Part shown: positions 1 to 12,200 of the stretch, piece after piece
How the letters are laid out: every line of letters begins with the position of its first letter
Numbering within the stretch: the stretch's first letter is position 1
Origin: Rhabdophis nuchalis
Taxonomy: Eukaryota > Chordata > Lepidosauria > Squamata > Natricidae
Assembly (NCBI GenBank): GCA_039707465.1
Contig: CM077647.1
Span: forward strand, 116,004,610-116,068,609
Length of the DNA stretch: 64,000 nt
Direction: 5' to 3'
Made by a program: the position numbers and the translations under genes
The notes under the pieces: generated by a model
Databases searched by the model: none
Told to the model about the DNA's origin: nothing
Seen by the model: only the letters and a program-made list of their open reading frames with translations

Positions 1-110
1 ACCTATTCAAGGCCTTGCTGTTGTCATTGCAGAGTGCTATGTGTATATATTGAGTGTTGACCTCCGCTCTAGGAGTTTTGTAGAACAATGAACAGCTAAT
101 TTCTCTATAT

Positions 111-234
111 CGTGGGTGTCAAACTCACAGCGTCATGTTGCCATCACATGATGTTTTCCCCATCCACAGAGTTGGAGTGGGCATGGCCTGTATGTGACTC
201 ATAGGGCCCGCAGGCCACCAGTTGGACACCCTTG
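111..234. mobile_element. hAT-type MITE, 124 bp
   Basis: The two ends are imperfect inverted repeats: GGGTGTCAAACTC near the left end, and its counterpart in the GTTGGACACCC stretch near the right end. The flanks are ctctatat (103-110) and ctttatat (235-242), an 8-bp target duplication with one mismatch, which is the hAT signature. No coding capacity, so it is a non-autonomous copy. The same terminal family (TGTCAAACT/AGTTTGACA) appears at 63515-63897. Confidence 0.7.
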
Positions 235-619
235 CTTTATATGAAGAGAAACTATGTAATATAATGTATTTCAAATTCCACAACTTCTTCTAAAGGCCAC
301 TCAAACACTAAACGGTACACAGTTTAGATGTGAAATAGTCTTATCTTCATAATAATAGAAAAACAAAAACAGCTTAAACAACATCCTAAAGAGTAACTTA
401 GTTCTATATTTCATATCAATCTTATTTATCCTCTAATTCCAATTAATACTTTTCTTATAACTATTTATATAAATAACTTAATTAGACCATTAAACCTCTT
501 CTCCCTTTGAAAGCATTGTCTAGCAAACATATTCCTTTTGCCCAATGTTTAATGATCAGGATCATCTGACATTTAATTGTTAACAAGTTATTAAATCAAT
601 GCAATAAATCAACTGAAAT

Positions 620-673
<54 letters not shown>

Positions 674-712
674 TTGCTTTACTTGATTTCTTGATTTATC
701 CTTGATTTATTT
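235..712. other. AT-rich gap with (TAA)n microsatellite
   Basis: No gene or recognisable repeat apart from a perfect (TAA)n run at about 624-672, immediately before a decayed L2-like fragment. This is downstream sequence within REEP1 (minus strand), in an intron whose next exon is outside the window. Confidence 0.5.
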
Positions 713-1650
713 ATGACCATTCATTCAGCAACTGACTGGAATGGCTTTGAGTGCATGGAGCCTCAAGGATCCGAGATCATGCTTAGTTCAGAAGGAGTTG
801 CATTACCCTATTCAAACCCATTTCATATCTTAGGAGTTCTCCTGGACTCATGTCTGAGAATCACTAGGACAATTTTAGCACAGCTCCAGTTTGTGCATCA
901 GTGGTAACATTTCCTGGATCATGGCCTCCTGTGCTCAGTCACTCAAGCCCTAGTCATCTCTCATCTGGATTACTGCACTGCATTCTACATGGGGATAACC
1001 TTGAAATCCATTTGGAAGCTTCAGCTGGTGCAAAGTGTGGCAGTGAGAGCAGTCTTTGTGGCCCCTAGGATTGCCCATATTATATCTCTGCTCCACAAAC
1101 GTCACTGGCTACTTCCTAATGCAGTTCAGGTGTTGGTTATGATCTTTAAAAACCTTAATGTCATAAGTCCAGGCAACCTGATGACCATCTTGTTGTCCCA
1201 CTAGCAGAAGCCCACCTACTCATGCTGGCAGAAAGGGCATCCTGTGAATCCTGTTGGTCAAAGAACTCCAACTATCGGGATTCAGAAGAAGAGCCTTCTT
1301 TGCTGCAGAACCCACCTTTTGTAACATCTTGCCCTCCAGGGTAAGATCTGCTCCCACCTTCCTTTTCTTCTGCAAGAGCCTGAAGGCTTGGTTCTGCTGA
1401 CTGGGCTGGGTTCCACACTGGAGGTAGCTGCTGGATTGACGGCCGACTCCACCTCCCATCCCTTTCTCTCTGATTTCCACCCATCCACTTTTTTGGTTAT
1501 CATATTGTGTATTCAGATTGTTTTCTTTTTCATTGTTTGTTCTATTATTTTACTTCAGTTTTGTTTACATTCTTATAATTTCTTCCCCTTTATTGTTGTA
1601 AGCCGCTTAGAGTATTCCATGGTGAGATAGGGGGAAATCTAATGTAACAA
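713..1650 (+). mobile_element. decayed L2-type LINE, 3' part
   Basis: Conceptual translation in shifting frames gives pieces of the L2/CR1 reverse transcriptase C-terminus: a HILGVLLDS stretch (about 820-850), then KLQLVQSVAVRAV (about 1016-1055) and a decayed LHKRHWLLP segment (about 1090-1120). These match the intact wording in the younger copy at 41.4-43.0 kb (NLGVVLDS, KLQLVQNAAARV, LHELHWLP). Many stops and frameshifts show an old, dead copy. The family identity is clear; the exact ends are not. Confidence 0.65.
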
Positions 1651-3139
1651 CAATCTGGCTGACTGTGCACAGTCAACCTGAACTCTTCAAAATTACAACA
1701 GTACTAAACAAAGGGACATGCAACTCCCTCCTGAAGTTCCAAGTCGCAGCCCTCCTGCTGCCATGTGACAAAATTTGGCGCACTTGGCAGCGTGCCTGCC
1801 TTCATGAACACAGGAGCACTGCAATTTCCCCTCATGAACTGGGAGGCCTTGACCTGCTAGGCCCACCAGCACATCAGCCTTTCCCCTGCCCCACCACTCT
1901 CCAAGGCTTAAATCTTTTTTCTGCCCAGCTGCTCAGCTGCACTTATCTTCATTTTCTGTACAATTGCTTACAAGTGCACCCTGCCAATGCAAGGTACAGT
2001 GACTGCAGAAACCTAGCCAACACAATGTTTTCAGAGATAGAGGCTCAGAATATTGCAAGGGCTGGTGTTATCTTTCTGCAGTAAATGTGCATCTCATTGG
2101 CTGGGGATGCTTGTCAACAGCTACCTGAAAAGGGAAGGGAAGTTGAACTACACAACTGGATGTTGAGAAGTCCCAAGTCTTTCAAGAAAGGGATGTGATG
2201 GAGAAAAGGTCCAAAGCTTCTGGGAAAGGTGGAGTGGGTGGATGACCCACCTGCTGGTGAGACTGCTAACCAAGGGCTCCTAACCCATAGTAAAGTTCCA
2301 TGTACTGGAAGGCATAGCCGGGCAAGACCTGGCCTGTGGCAGATTCCCACATACTGGTGGATCTACCTGGCTGAGGCCTTCTGGTCTGTGGCAGGTTTCT
2401 GCATGTGCATGGAGGGTGCTAGCTTCCCAGAGCTTTTCTCACCCCAAGGCACGCTGTGCAGTTGTTTAACAATTGCAATAGGGGAAGCTGGGATCGTGGT
2501 TGTTGAATGAGATGGTCACATGGGCACCTAGTTTAACAATTGCAATGTCTTATGACCCAAATTGTAGGCACAATTGTTCTTCTAAGACTATTTGTAATAG
2601 TTCATTCTCCATTATCATGTAGAGATTGTAAATGTACATACAATAATTCCTATCTTTAAAGAACCTCATTTTTAGCACAAAATGTTCTGTTCAGTTTTTT
2701 ATATTATTTGGGAGTTTGTATAAAATCAATTTAGAGTTTCCTTACTTTAATTCAATAAAAAAGAAATAGGCTAAGTGAAGATTATACTTTTTTGAAATAG
2801 AAATCCCTGAAAAAGAAAATGAAATGATTCCAAAATCTCTTAGGTTTATACCTCAAGCCACTATATTTGTGGGTGCATTTTGTTATTTGTGGAACTAGCT
2901 ATAAGTTTTCCTAAGTATAACACTACATTTTTCTGTCAATCACCTTGCAAAGAATGTAATTCTTAGAACCTAGTATCTATGTGTACTGTGACATTTATGG
3001 CCTTCCATGTTAATGGCAAATGGCTTTAGAGCTTCTGATGCTAAGCATTGCTCATAAGCCATTGTTTGAACATTCTCACAGCCAAAGAAAATTGTAATAT
3101 TAAAGTAATTCTCATATCCTGAATTGTCCTACTGGTTAC
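1651..3139. other. REEP1 intron sequence, no gene seen
   Basis: An open frame of 139 codons at 1665-2084 (+) has no family I recognise and looks compositionally like decayed repeat. About 2250-2560 looks repeat-derived, with the motif TTTAACAATTGCAAT occurring near 2464 and 2531. The rest is AT-rich intron. Confidence 0.4.
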
Positions 3140-3253
3140 CTTGGAAGCTGCCATTACAGCAGCTGTGGCTGCAACATTTAGCCCCCGTTTCCCAAAATGC
3201 ACCAGCGCATCATAGCTGCGACCTTTTGCTTGGACTAAGCAATCATCTATTTC
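3140..3253 (-). CDS. REEP1: REEP1 coding exon 5
   Basis: 114 nt, 38 codons, phase 0 at both ends. It is preceded by a pyrimidine tract and CAG acceptor (3254-3255) and followed by a GTAACC donor. It encodes [20 protein letters not shown] followed by the [18 protein letters not shown] block. The residue after QAK is Gly; in the human protein as I recall it this is Asp. Confidence 0.95.
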
Positions 3254-6200
3254 CTGTCAGAAAGAAAAAAAAATCCACAATCAAACTCAAAAGAGTTCAA
3301 ATAAATTTGTCTTTTTCTTACTTATCAAAAGTAAGATGTTTCCATGCCTGCCCTAAATATAGATCAAAACAGTTTAAACAGGGTGTGATTTACCTAATCA
3401 TCCACCTTCCTCATTGATATAACAATTGTATGAGAGGAGTTGTGATAATTTTATAATAAAAGAAATATGCAAATTTGGGAAACTGATTTTCTTCCACTCC
3501 TTTTTCAGGATGACCTCTAAGTCATAATTTGTTAGGTTTCGGCTTAATATGTTTACACGATCCAAACCACTGTAGCTTGGTGACCATACTTTACTACTTA
3601 AAGACTAAACCAATTTCGTTGTATGCATGATGTACAATGACAATAAAAGCTTTGAACTGAATATATCAATCTATTTGAAGAAATAAAATGAATAAGTATT
3701 CAGCTCTCCCTATTCATGTTTTTAATACAAAATAGGGATATAAACTTGCAATGTAGGCCCTAATTAGAATGATAATATGAGTAAAAAAACCACCAAAATT
3801 ATTTTAGATGTTTAGGGAACACTTGACTCCAATACAAATACTCAGGAGGTTGCTTAACACTCATTCTGAGGAAGAATAATCCATAAATTATATCCAAGAG
3901 AAAGCACTATATAAAAGTGCTGTTAGGTAAATTACTTTCCAAAATGGTTATAAAAATCATTGCAAGCCACTACTTGTTTAACCATTGTCTGGTAACTAAA
4001 TCTAATTAGCTGACTTCACACAATACTCGAAGTCAAAACAAAACCAGCAATTTATTTACTATCAACTTGCTAACTTTTGCAACCTCTATTTGCTGGTGAC
4101 AAATGGGGAAAGACTATCATTGGTCTGTCAATGTGTAGATTGCTGAATTAAAAGAAATGAAGGATAACAAAGGGGTACATGAGCTCTTGATAATCTTTTC
4201 TATTTTTGTGTCATAGTGTATTGGATTGTAACTCCCATAATTATGGATAGGAATTAAAGAAGCTGTAGCCCAATGTAATATAATTGAAAAATACCAGGTT
4301 GGAAAAATTTGCATTAAAATCTATTTCTCATATGAGCTGTTCTTCAAGATTTCTAACTGACTGCTCCAATTGCTTTTGAAACACTTGTTAAAAAAATTTC
4401 TATAGAGCCAATAGTTTAAATCATTTATTACATTGAGAGTCATCCCAATGGGGAACTGCATTTTTTTAGTTCTTATCTGTAAAAACAAGTCAATCTAGAA
4501 AAAAGAGTAACACCTACTGAAATGAAACTATTCTTCCTGAAAGGAATGCAAAAAGTGTAAGTAATATTATACAGTCAGTAGTGCTATCCTACAACTGATT
4601 CAATAGTTGTCACCCAATTTGATGAGGCTCGCTAATGGTTAATGGCATCACCGTCTAAGGATATTCTTATTCATAAGCTTATCTTACTTTATGAAAAATA
4701 ATGCCACTGACCTTTTCTTTTGAAGATAAAGTTGGGTGTACAAATTTCCTATATAGAAGACTGGAGCCCTTTGTGTATGGAGACAATAACCAAGCTACAA
4801 AGGCTATTTTGAGTTCATAATAAAATGGGAACCTACAGAAAAAGAAAATAATATATTTTGGTGTTCTTTTTAAAATCATGTTCCTTGAGAATTTACTGAG
4901 AAAGTAAATTTATAAATGTTTGAATGTGTGCATAGATGTTGCCATCCAAAAATATTTTCATTTGCATTTTTGCTTTTGCTAATGTCTTTAAGTGCATCTT
5001 CATGAATAACAAAGTCAGGAGTCCCTGTTCAATCCCTCTACCAATACAATGAAGATGACAATAGGTATCTATCCTCTCTTCTATTTGAGAATGCCATGTG
5101 ACGTTTCACTGTTCATTCATTCTAAGCATCAATGGTTGTTTCCAGCCTATATCCCTTGACAACTTGCACAAATATTCTCTCCAGACTAATGCACCCAGCC
5201 TGTTTCATGGTACCAATATTCAGTTCCACATTTCTTACAAGTTCTAGGAGAGCAAAAGCGAACAGAGTATCTCATATATTCTGATGTTCAGTTAAGCAAA
5301 GCCAATTGTACAAGATTACAATGAGCGGAATCCTTGGCCCTCAAATGACACCTGGGTACTGATAACAAATGAGCAAGAAATTATAGGTTTGGTTTATTTT
5401 GTAGGCAGCTAGATGATACACCTTTCTCACAATTCCACCAGTAAATGTACTGTTGTAATTCTCATAAAGTTTGTTTGTTTGTTTATAAAGTTTATTGACT
5501 ACCTATCTTACCTGAGGGTAACTCTGAGTGGCTTAAATATGCAGATTAAAAAATGGCAAGCAAGATATTCATGCCTGATAATTTATTTTGGTTTTTCTCT
5601 AAGATCCCTGTTCTTATCTTTCTTCTTATAACCCCATTCTTGTCTTCATATTCTTTCTGTATTTTTTTTATGCATCTATTTAGGGCTTTCCCTGACCCAA
5701 TTTTAATATAGGAAATGAGCAGCCATTTCTAAATTCCTGAGAATTTAGAAACATTCTCTGTGCTCTAGTTATGTTTTAGTATATCAGCATTCAAAGATAC
5801 ATATATGTATGTGTTTATGTTCTTTTTATCAGCAGGAAAATTCAGAATTCAGACATTTTGCAAACCCAGACATGCTTAATTAAAACATGAGCCCACATCT
5901 ACCTTCTTCTTCCTTGGGTCCTTCTCAACCTCTTTCACCTACCTGCCCCTTTAAATTGTGGAATTATTTTTACTATCTCATATGCTTTTTACTATTGCAT
6001 ATGCTTTTATCCTTGAGAAGATGTTTCTTCTTTCTTTGCTTGACTGTTGTAACACAAATATAATTGTTGTCCACCCCAAATGATTCTATTGATATCTTCC
6101 CCATCTATATGCCAGAACTGCATCTTCATAACATACATCCTCCCAAGACTTGTAATTTTTCCCAATAAATGAACTTTGATTCACAAACTGGTGGTAGTTC

Positions 6201-9200
6201 TATATAAACCACAAGTTTCTCAAGGATGCTAATGATTGTTATGTTTACAATATTCAAAGTGGATTCCAGAGAGCAACAATCAATAACACTGACATTCACA
6301 TTTGGCATTCCTGAAAGAAAGTGTCAGGCTTCCAGGACAGGTATTCCAGCCACCTAATATCATTGGGTGCCTAACACTATCTATAATGTATGCCTGTGTG
6401 TTTCCATGCTCTATTCTACTTTTTTTCTGAAGAACACATTTCAAAGGATACCAACCAGCAAAGAAAAATGTCTGTGAATGTCTCTGCTGTTGTGAAGAGT
6501 GCAAATATAATCCAGTACATCATCCATTTCACCTGAAAAGAAAGAATAATTAAAATTTTATCTCATACTTACAAATTATATAGGTGCTATTTCCTTCCTT
6601 CCAGACATAGTGAGATGGTACTGCTTCAAACAGATTCGTACTCAATAGTAAAAGCAGAACCAAATTTATTTATTTATTAAGTTTTCAACCATTGTTTGTG
6701 TGGGAGTCAAAAATGGCTTAGAATTTTTCTATTCAGGAAACAAAGGATCATGTAGCAGAAGTAATTCTGATACAGCATAAACACAGTTATAAAAATTATT
6801 CTGAATCTACTTTCTAGCAGTTCTCACTATTTAAAATTAAATTTTTCATTACAAGCTATCTTTTCATTTCATAAAAAAACTACAGTTGCTATCAGGGGTT
6901 GGTAAATCCCAAGTTACTTTTAGTCTGTTTCTCTGTCTTCATTATGAAAACAAGTCTAGGATATTATTACAAAATAGTAATCACTACAATTATGGATGGA
7001 GATCTATACAATTTCATATAAAATGAGTGCCTACGCTGTGTTCCAGGTATAGTTGTATCTGCTATGTATGCTTCAATGGCCCAGCATTTTGTCCTTAAAT
7101 TAATCAGTAAATAGTACATAATTTTAATTAGCCAGAATGTTTACTTTAGAAAAAGGAACCAATCTTGTTTCTCCTGTGCCCCGCCTCGAGTCCCTTTGGG
7201 GAGAGAGAGCGTGTTATAAATTAATTAATTAATTTATTTATTTATTTAATGTTGCAGCTACAGTGGAAGATAAGGTTAAATCATCTAAAAATTAGCTAAA
7301 AAATGAAATTACCAATTAAAATGGAGGGGGCGGGGACATAGTAATGATTTGACATACTAAGTACACAGAAAAATAATAATATCTGAAACATGTTTTCCCT
7401 TCTAAAGAGTGAAATAACAATTGTTAAAAGGGATACAGGATACTCCCAGAAAGACTACTTACATATTCTTTAATATCCTTTGATTTTACAGCTTTGTAAG
7501 AGTAATAGGCAGGATAAAGAGTGCCAAATATTAGCCTGAAAGAAAAATGAAAAAAAAAAGTCACAGGAAATACTATGGGCTGGAAATACCAGAGTATGAT
7601 GATTACATTTGATTCTATAAAATCGATAGCATTTATATTAAAAAACTTGTTCTCTTGATTTTAATGGGATCTATTTCAAATAACTTTAAGTTATTTCTTC
7701 ATTATTTGTTTAATGTTTCTTTTTGAATGAAATTCTCAGTTGATCACATAGAAAAATATAAATTTAAACAACACATTTAAAATCTGCCCTCCCAGTTAAA
7801 ATACAGATTTACAAGATCAAGCCTCCCATCTGCCTAAACCACTAGTGCATCTCATTTTTTTCCTCATTTTTAAATTTTTATGTTTAGAATAAAAAATTTA
7901 TTTTTTAACATTTACCAAAAATTTACAAAAAAATGCAAAATAGAAAAACATATAAATATATGCAAAACAATAAAAATACAGTTGCCCAATTTAGCAATAA
8001 CAACAAAAGAACAACAGATATGGTTGGATAACCAGAATGACTTCTCACAACTAAAAACATAAACTAAGAGCCTCAATACTCAATGAATTGAAACCTGATG
8101 TACCCATACGAATTAGTTGCTTATAGCTATAGATTTTATATTGATGATTATAATAAAATATTATAATAAAAGTCTTCTAATCCACCCCCCCCCCCAAGTA
8201 GGAAACCCTATAACAGGGATGTCCAAACTTGGGAACTTTAAGACTTGTGGACTTCAACTTGCAGAATGCTATGCTGGCTGGGGAATTCTGGGAGTTGAAG
8301 TCCCCAAGTCTTAAAGTTCCCAAGTTTGGACATCCCTGCCCTATAACATTTTGGACAACTGGCTATCCAGTCTCTTCTTTAAAATCTCCAATGTTAGAGC
8401 ACCCACAAAGGCAAGTCATTTCGATTGATTAATTGTTGTCAGGAAATTTCTCCTTAGTTATAGGTTGCTTCTCTCCTTGATTAGTTTCCATCCATTCCTT
8501 CTTGTCCTGCCTTCTGGTGCTTTGGAGAATAGGTTGACTGTCCCCTCTGCTTTATGGCAGACCCTCAAATATTGGAACATTGGTATCACCTCTAGTCCTT
8601 CTTTTGATTAAAATAGACATACCCAATTCCTTCAATTGTACTTCATATATTTTAGCATTCTGTTTCCTAGCAATCATCCTTTACATACAGATCTTTATAT
8701 GCATATAATATATATATATGTGTGTGTGTGAGAAGGGTATATATTATTATTTTGCTCTAATAACTGTTTGATGTTAGTTTGTTTTACAATTCCTTTGTTT
8801 GAATATTGTTTACTTCTTGATTATTGGTCTAATTATTATTGGTCTGATATTGGTCTATGCTCATCATGGTTTTGATTGCTGGTGGGGAGGTGTTTTGATG
8901 GTTTGGTTCCTTTTTTGGCTTGTTGATTATCTTTTGAACAGTATGTAGATGTTGTTTATATCTATTGATGGCCAATTTATCAGAGTGCCAGGCTTCCAGG
9001 AATTCTCTATATTTTGACTTGGCTTGGTCAAGAATGGTCACAGTTTCCCAGTTGAAACTATGGTTAAGTTTGTCCATATGTTGTGGAATTAAAGAGTTTT
9101 TATTATGTCCTCTGACTGATACTTGGTGTTCATCGATACTCTCTTCTCTCTGCTCTCTTCTGCCAGTTTGTCCTACATAATGGCTTTTGCAATCTTTTAA

Positions 9201-12200
9201 GTATGAGGACTCAGACTTTAAGAAACCACACTTCATGTCAGAGAAAAATGCTCATCATCAGATCAATGAGACATTTCTTCATCATAACCAATGGTGGGAA
9301 AAGAAATTCAGCTTTTATCCAAACAGTTTCTTTCTTTTAAAGATATTCTCTTTCCACTAATGGCACACATTCAGAATTATTTAAGGCAAATTAATTATTT
9401 GTGTAGCCTACTCCATTAGCAGCTTTCCTTTTCCTTCTTTCATTTTTTAAGTCACTATAAAGATTCACAGCTATTCTCTCCCTTATCTTTCTCTGAGTTG
9501 CTTTAACAGAGTCTGGGAGATGGGATGAGATTTCTGAAAATGTAGTCCCCAGCAAGAGAATTAAATCAGAGTGCTGGGCAGTAGGACTACAGATTCCAGC
9601 AACTCAGAGAAAGGGAGGGGCAGCATCAGAAAGGAGACTGGAGGGGGGATTTTTAAACAACTGAAAAGAGGTAAAAAGGACAATTCTGCTATAGGGAATG
9701 AGGCTAGAATCTTTCAGAAAGAGAGACAGATTGCCATCACAAGGAAGAGTGACTACTGTATTTTGGGCTGATGATGGTGTCCTAGCTGCTATGAAAGTGT
9801 GACCATCTTATCCCAAAGCAAGGTTCCAAAGTGGCTGTTTCCTTGGTCTGGTAGAGCTTCCTGGCTAGAAAAACAGGCCTCTCACTGGGTTTGCAGAGGA
9901 TTGGTGAGGGACCATTTGAACAAAGAACAGTCTTTGATACCTATGTGCATGATTTAAATGAAAGCTCCAATGGAAGCATGGACCTTTATGCTTGGCGTTG
10001 TTGAACTGAGCCACGTGGGAGGTATTGGACCAATGTTTCTAGTTGAGCTATGTTGTTCACGATAAGGCTTAATGTTTTATACTACTGTGGTATTTAATCT
10101 TAAGGGCCACCATTTTAATGTGTTTGTTGTGTTGTTGTCTGTAGTTGCGGTTTTATTTTATTTTAAGGACAATTTTAATGTACACACTGTATTACAATCT
10201 AAATTTTTATTGCATTGGTGCTTATTGCTATTATCTTTAATTGTTGCTGGATTTTAATGTAAGAACAACTATTTTAATGTGCTTACTGTGTCACTGTCTA
10301 TATATTATTGTTTATACGTTTATTGCACTGGTGCTACTTGTTATCTATAATTTCTGTTTAATTTGATTTTGTCTTAACAGCCATTATTTTAATTAAAATC
10401 CCTAACTGCCTCCAGGATGTATTGGAGTGCCTGGGCCAGGCAGGCCAGTCACCTGGGGAAAGGGATCGAAGGGATCAATTGCTAATAGCCCCTTGAGGGA
10501 AGCATTACATTTGTTGTCATTTTTTCAAACTACCCCTATTTTACAATTAATGAGGTACAAGTATGGAAAACAGAGGGCAGTAGATTATGCTAAGTATTGA
10601 GAAGAGAAACCAGATATTAATAAATATAAAACAAAGAATATTTTTTCTTAAAATATTGATTTGTCCAAAATAATAGAGAAGGTTTATGGAATTGTAGTAA
10701 TCAATTCACACTATTAAATCTCAACTAAACTGAAAACATTTATTTAAAATAAGAGACTTTTATGTTTATTAGAATACAGCTGGAAGGGATCTTGGAGGTC
10801 TTCTAGTCCAATCCTCTACTCAAGCAGGAGACCCTATACTCGGGATGGTGAATCTGTGGCAGGTGTGCCCAAAGTGGCATGTGGAGCCATGTTGCCTGTC
10901 ATGCGTGCCATCGCCCATTCCTCTTCTCGTTTTCTGGCATACATGTACACGCACTGATCAGCTGGCTTTTGTGTGGCAACAGTGCCGGAAAATGGAAGAG
11001 CTGATCTTCAATTTTTCAGCATGAGCATGCGTATTGACTAGCTGATTGGTGCATGTGCATGCGCAGCAGTAACTAGACTTGTGGAAACAGGAAGTTCATT
11101 TTCACAATACGCATGCCCACTGGGCAGCTCCTCTTCCTGGTCAGAGCATAGACAAGTGCACATGTGTATTTAAAGTGCTCCCTTTTTGGCACTCGGTGCC
11201 ACGTGTGTGCTCCCTTTTTGACACTCGGCGCCAGAAAAAGTTTGCTATCACTGTGCTATAGCATCTCAGGAGAAGGGAATGCTGTTTTTAAAGATGTGCA
11301 GATAAGATGAAATGTAGCCCAACATTATTTTTTATTATTTAGATCATATGAGATCATTATAGCAAATGACAGCCTCAGACATACTTTGGTGCATAATAGT
11401 ATCAAGTATGATTGGAGAGAATGAGCATTTTTATGAATATAAATATTATGAATTCAAACTGCATGTTATAATACAAAGAACCAAGACATAAAAGCTTCAG
11501 AGGATTTTAAACTTAGGTTATTTTCTCAGCTTCGTTTAGAACTATCCTGAGAATAAAGTTCTAGTGACCAATTTTAACCAGCAGTCTTTCTCAGAATATT
11601 ATAAATGAAAATGAAGTTTATTTAACTACTAATGCTGACCCATTGGAGGGACTGGAAAAAAGAAAATCAAGTAAGTAATTTAGCATAATTTTCCCAATCT
11701 AAAGCATTCTACACGTAACTAATTGTACCATCTATCACTATCAGCCAACATAGTCAGTGCCTGAAATTCCTCCAGGTCTTCCAGTCAGACATGCAAAAAT
11801 AACCTGAAGACAAATTCTGACCTATTTGAGGGAAAAGAGCAGAAACAGAATGCATGACCAGTCCAAACAGGAAACAGGGACCAGAAAACATAGGTAATCA
11901 CAGAAAAATAATTCAGGACCATGGACAGATCTCAACGAGACAAATGGAATTAAACCTGTCTATTTGATCTAACCACACAATATATTCTGTTAAAAAAAAA
12001 AAACAATTTTGTTCAGATTTTCCTTTCTTTCTTATTGAGGAATGGAACACCTTAAGGATATACAGTAATCTAATGGCTTGTAATTTATATGCACATAAAT
12101 ATAACTTCTTTCACTCCTCTGAAACACACATAGAATTTCAGCAGTTTCCAACATTATTTTTTATTGAAGCTTAATAAAAAGAAACCAAGGCTATCATGAA

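Noticed and set aside
1665..2084. 139-codon open frame
   Set aside because: No recognisable domain, splice context or homologue; surroundings look like decayed repeat.
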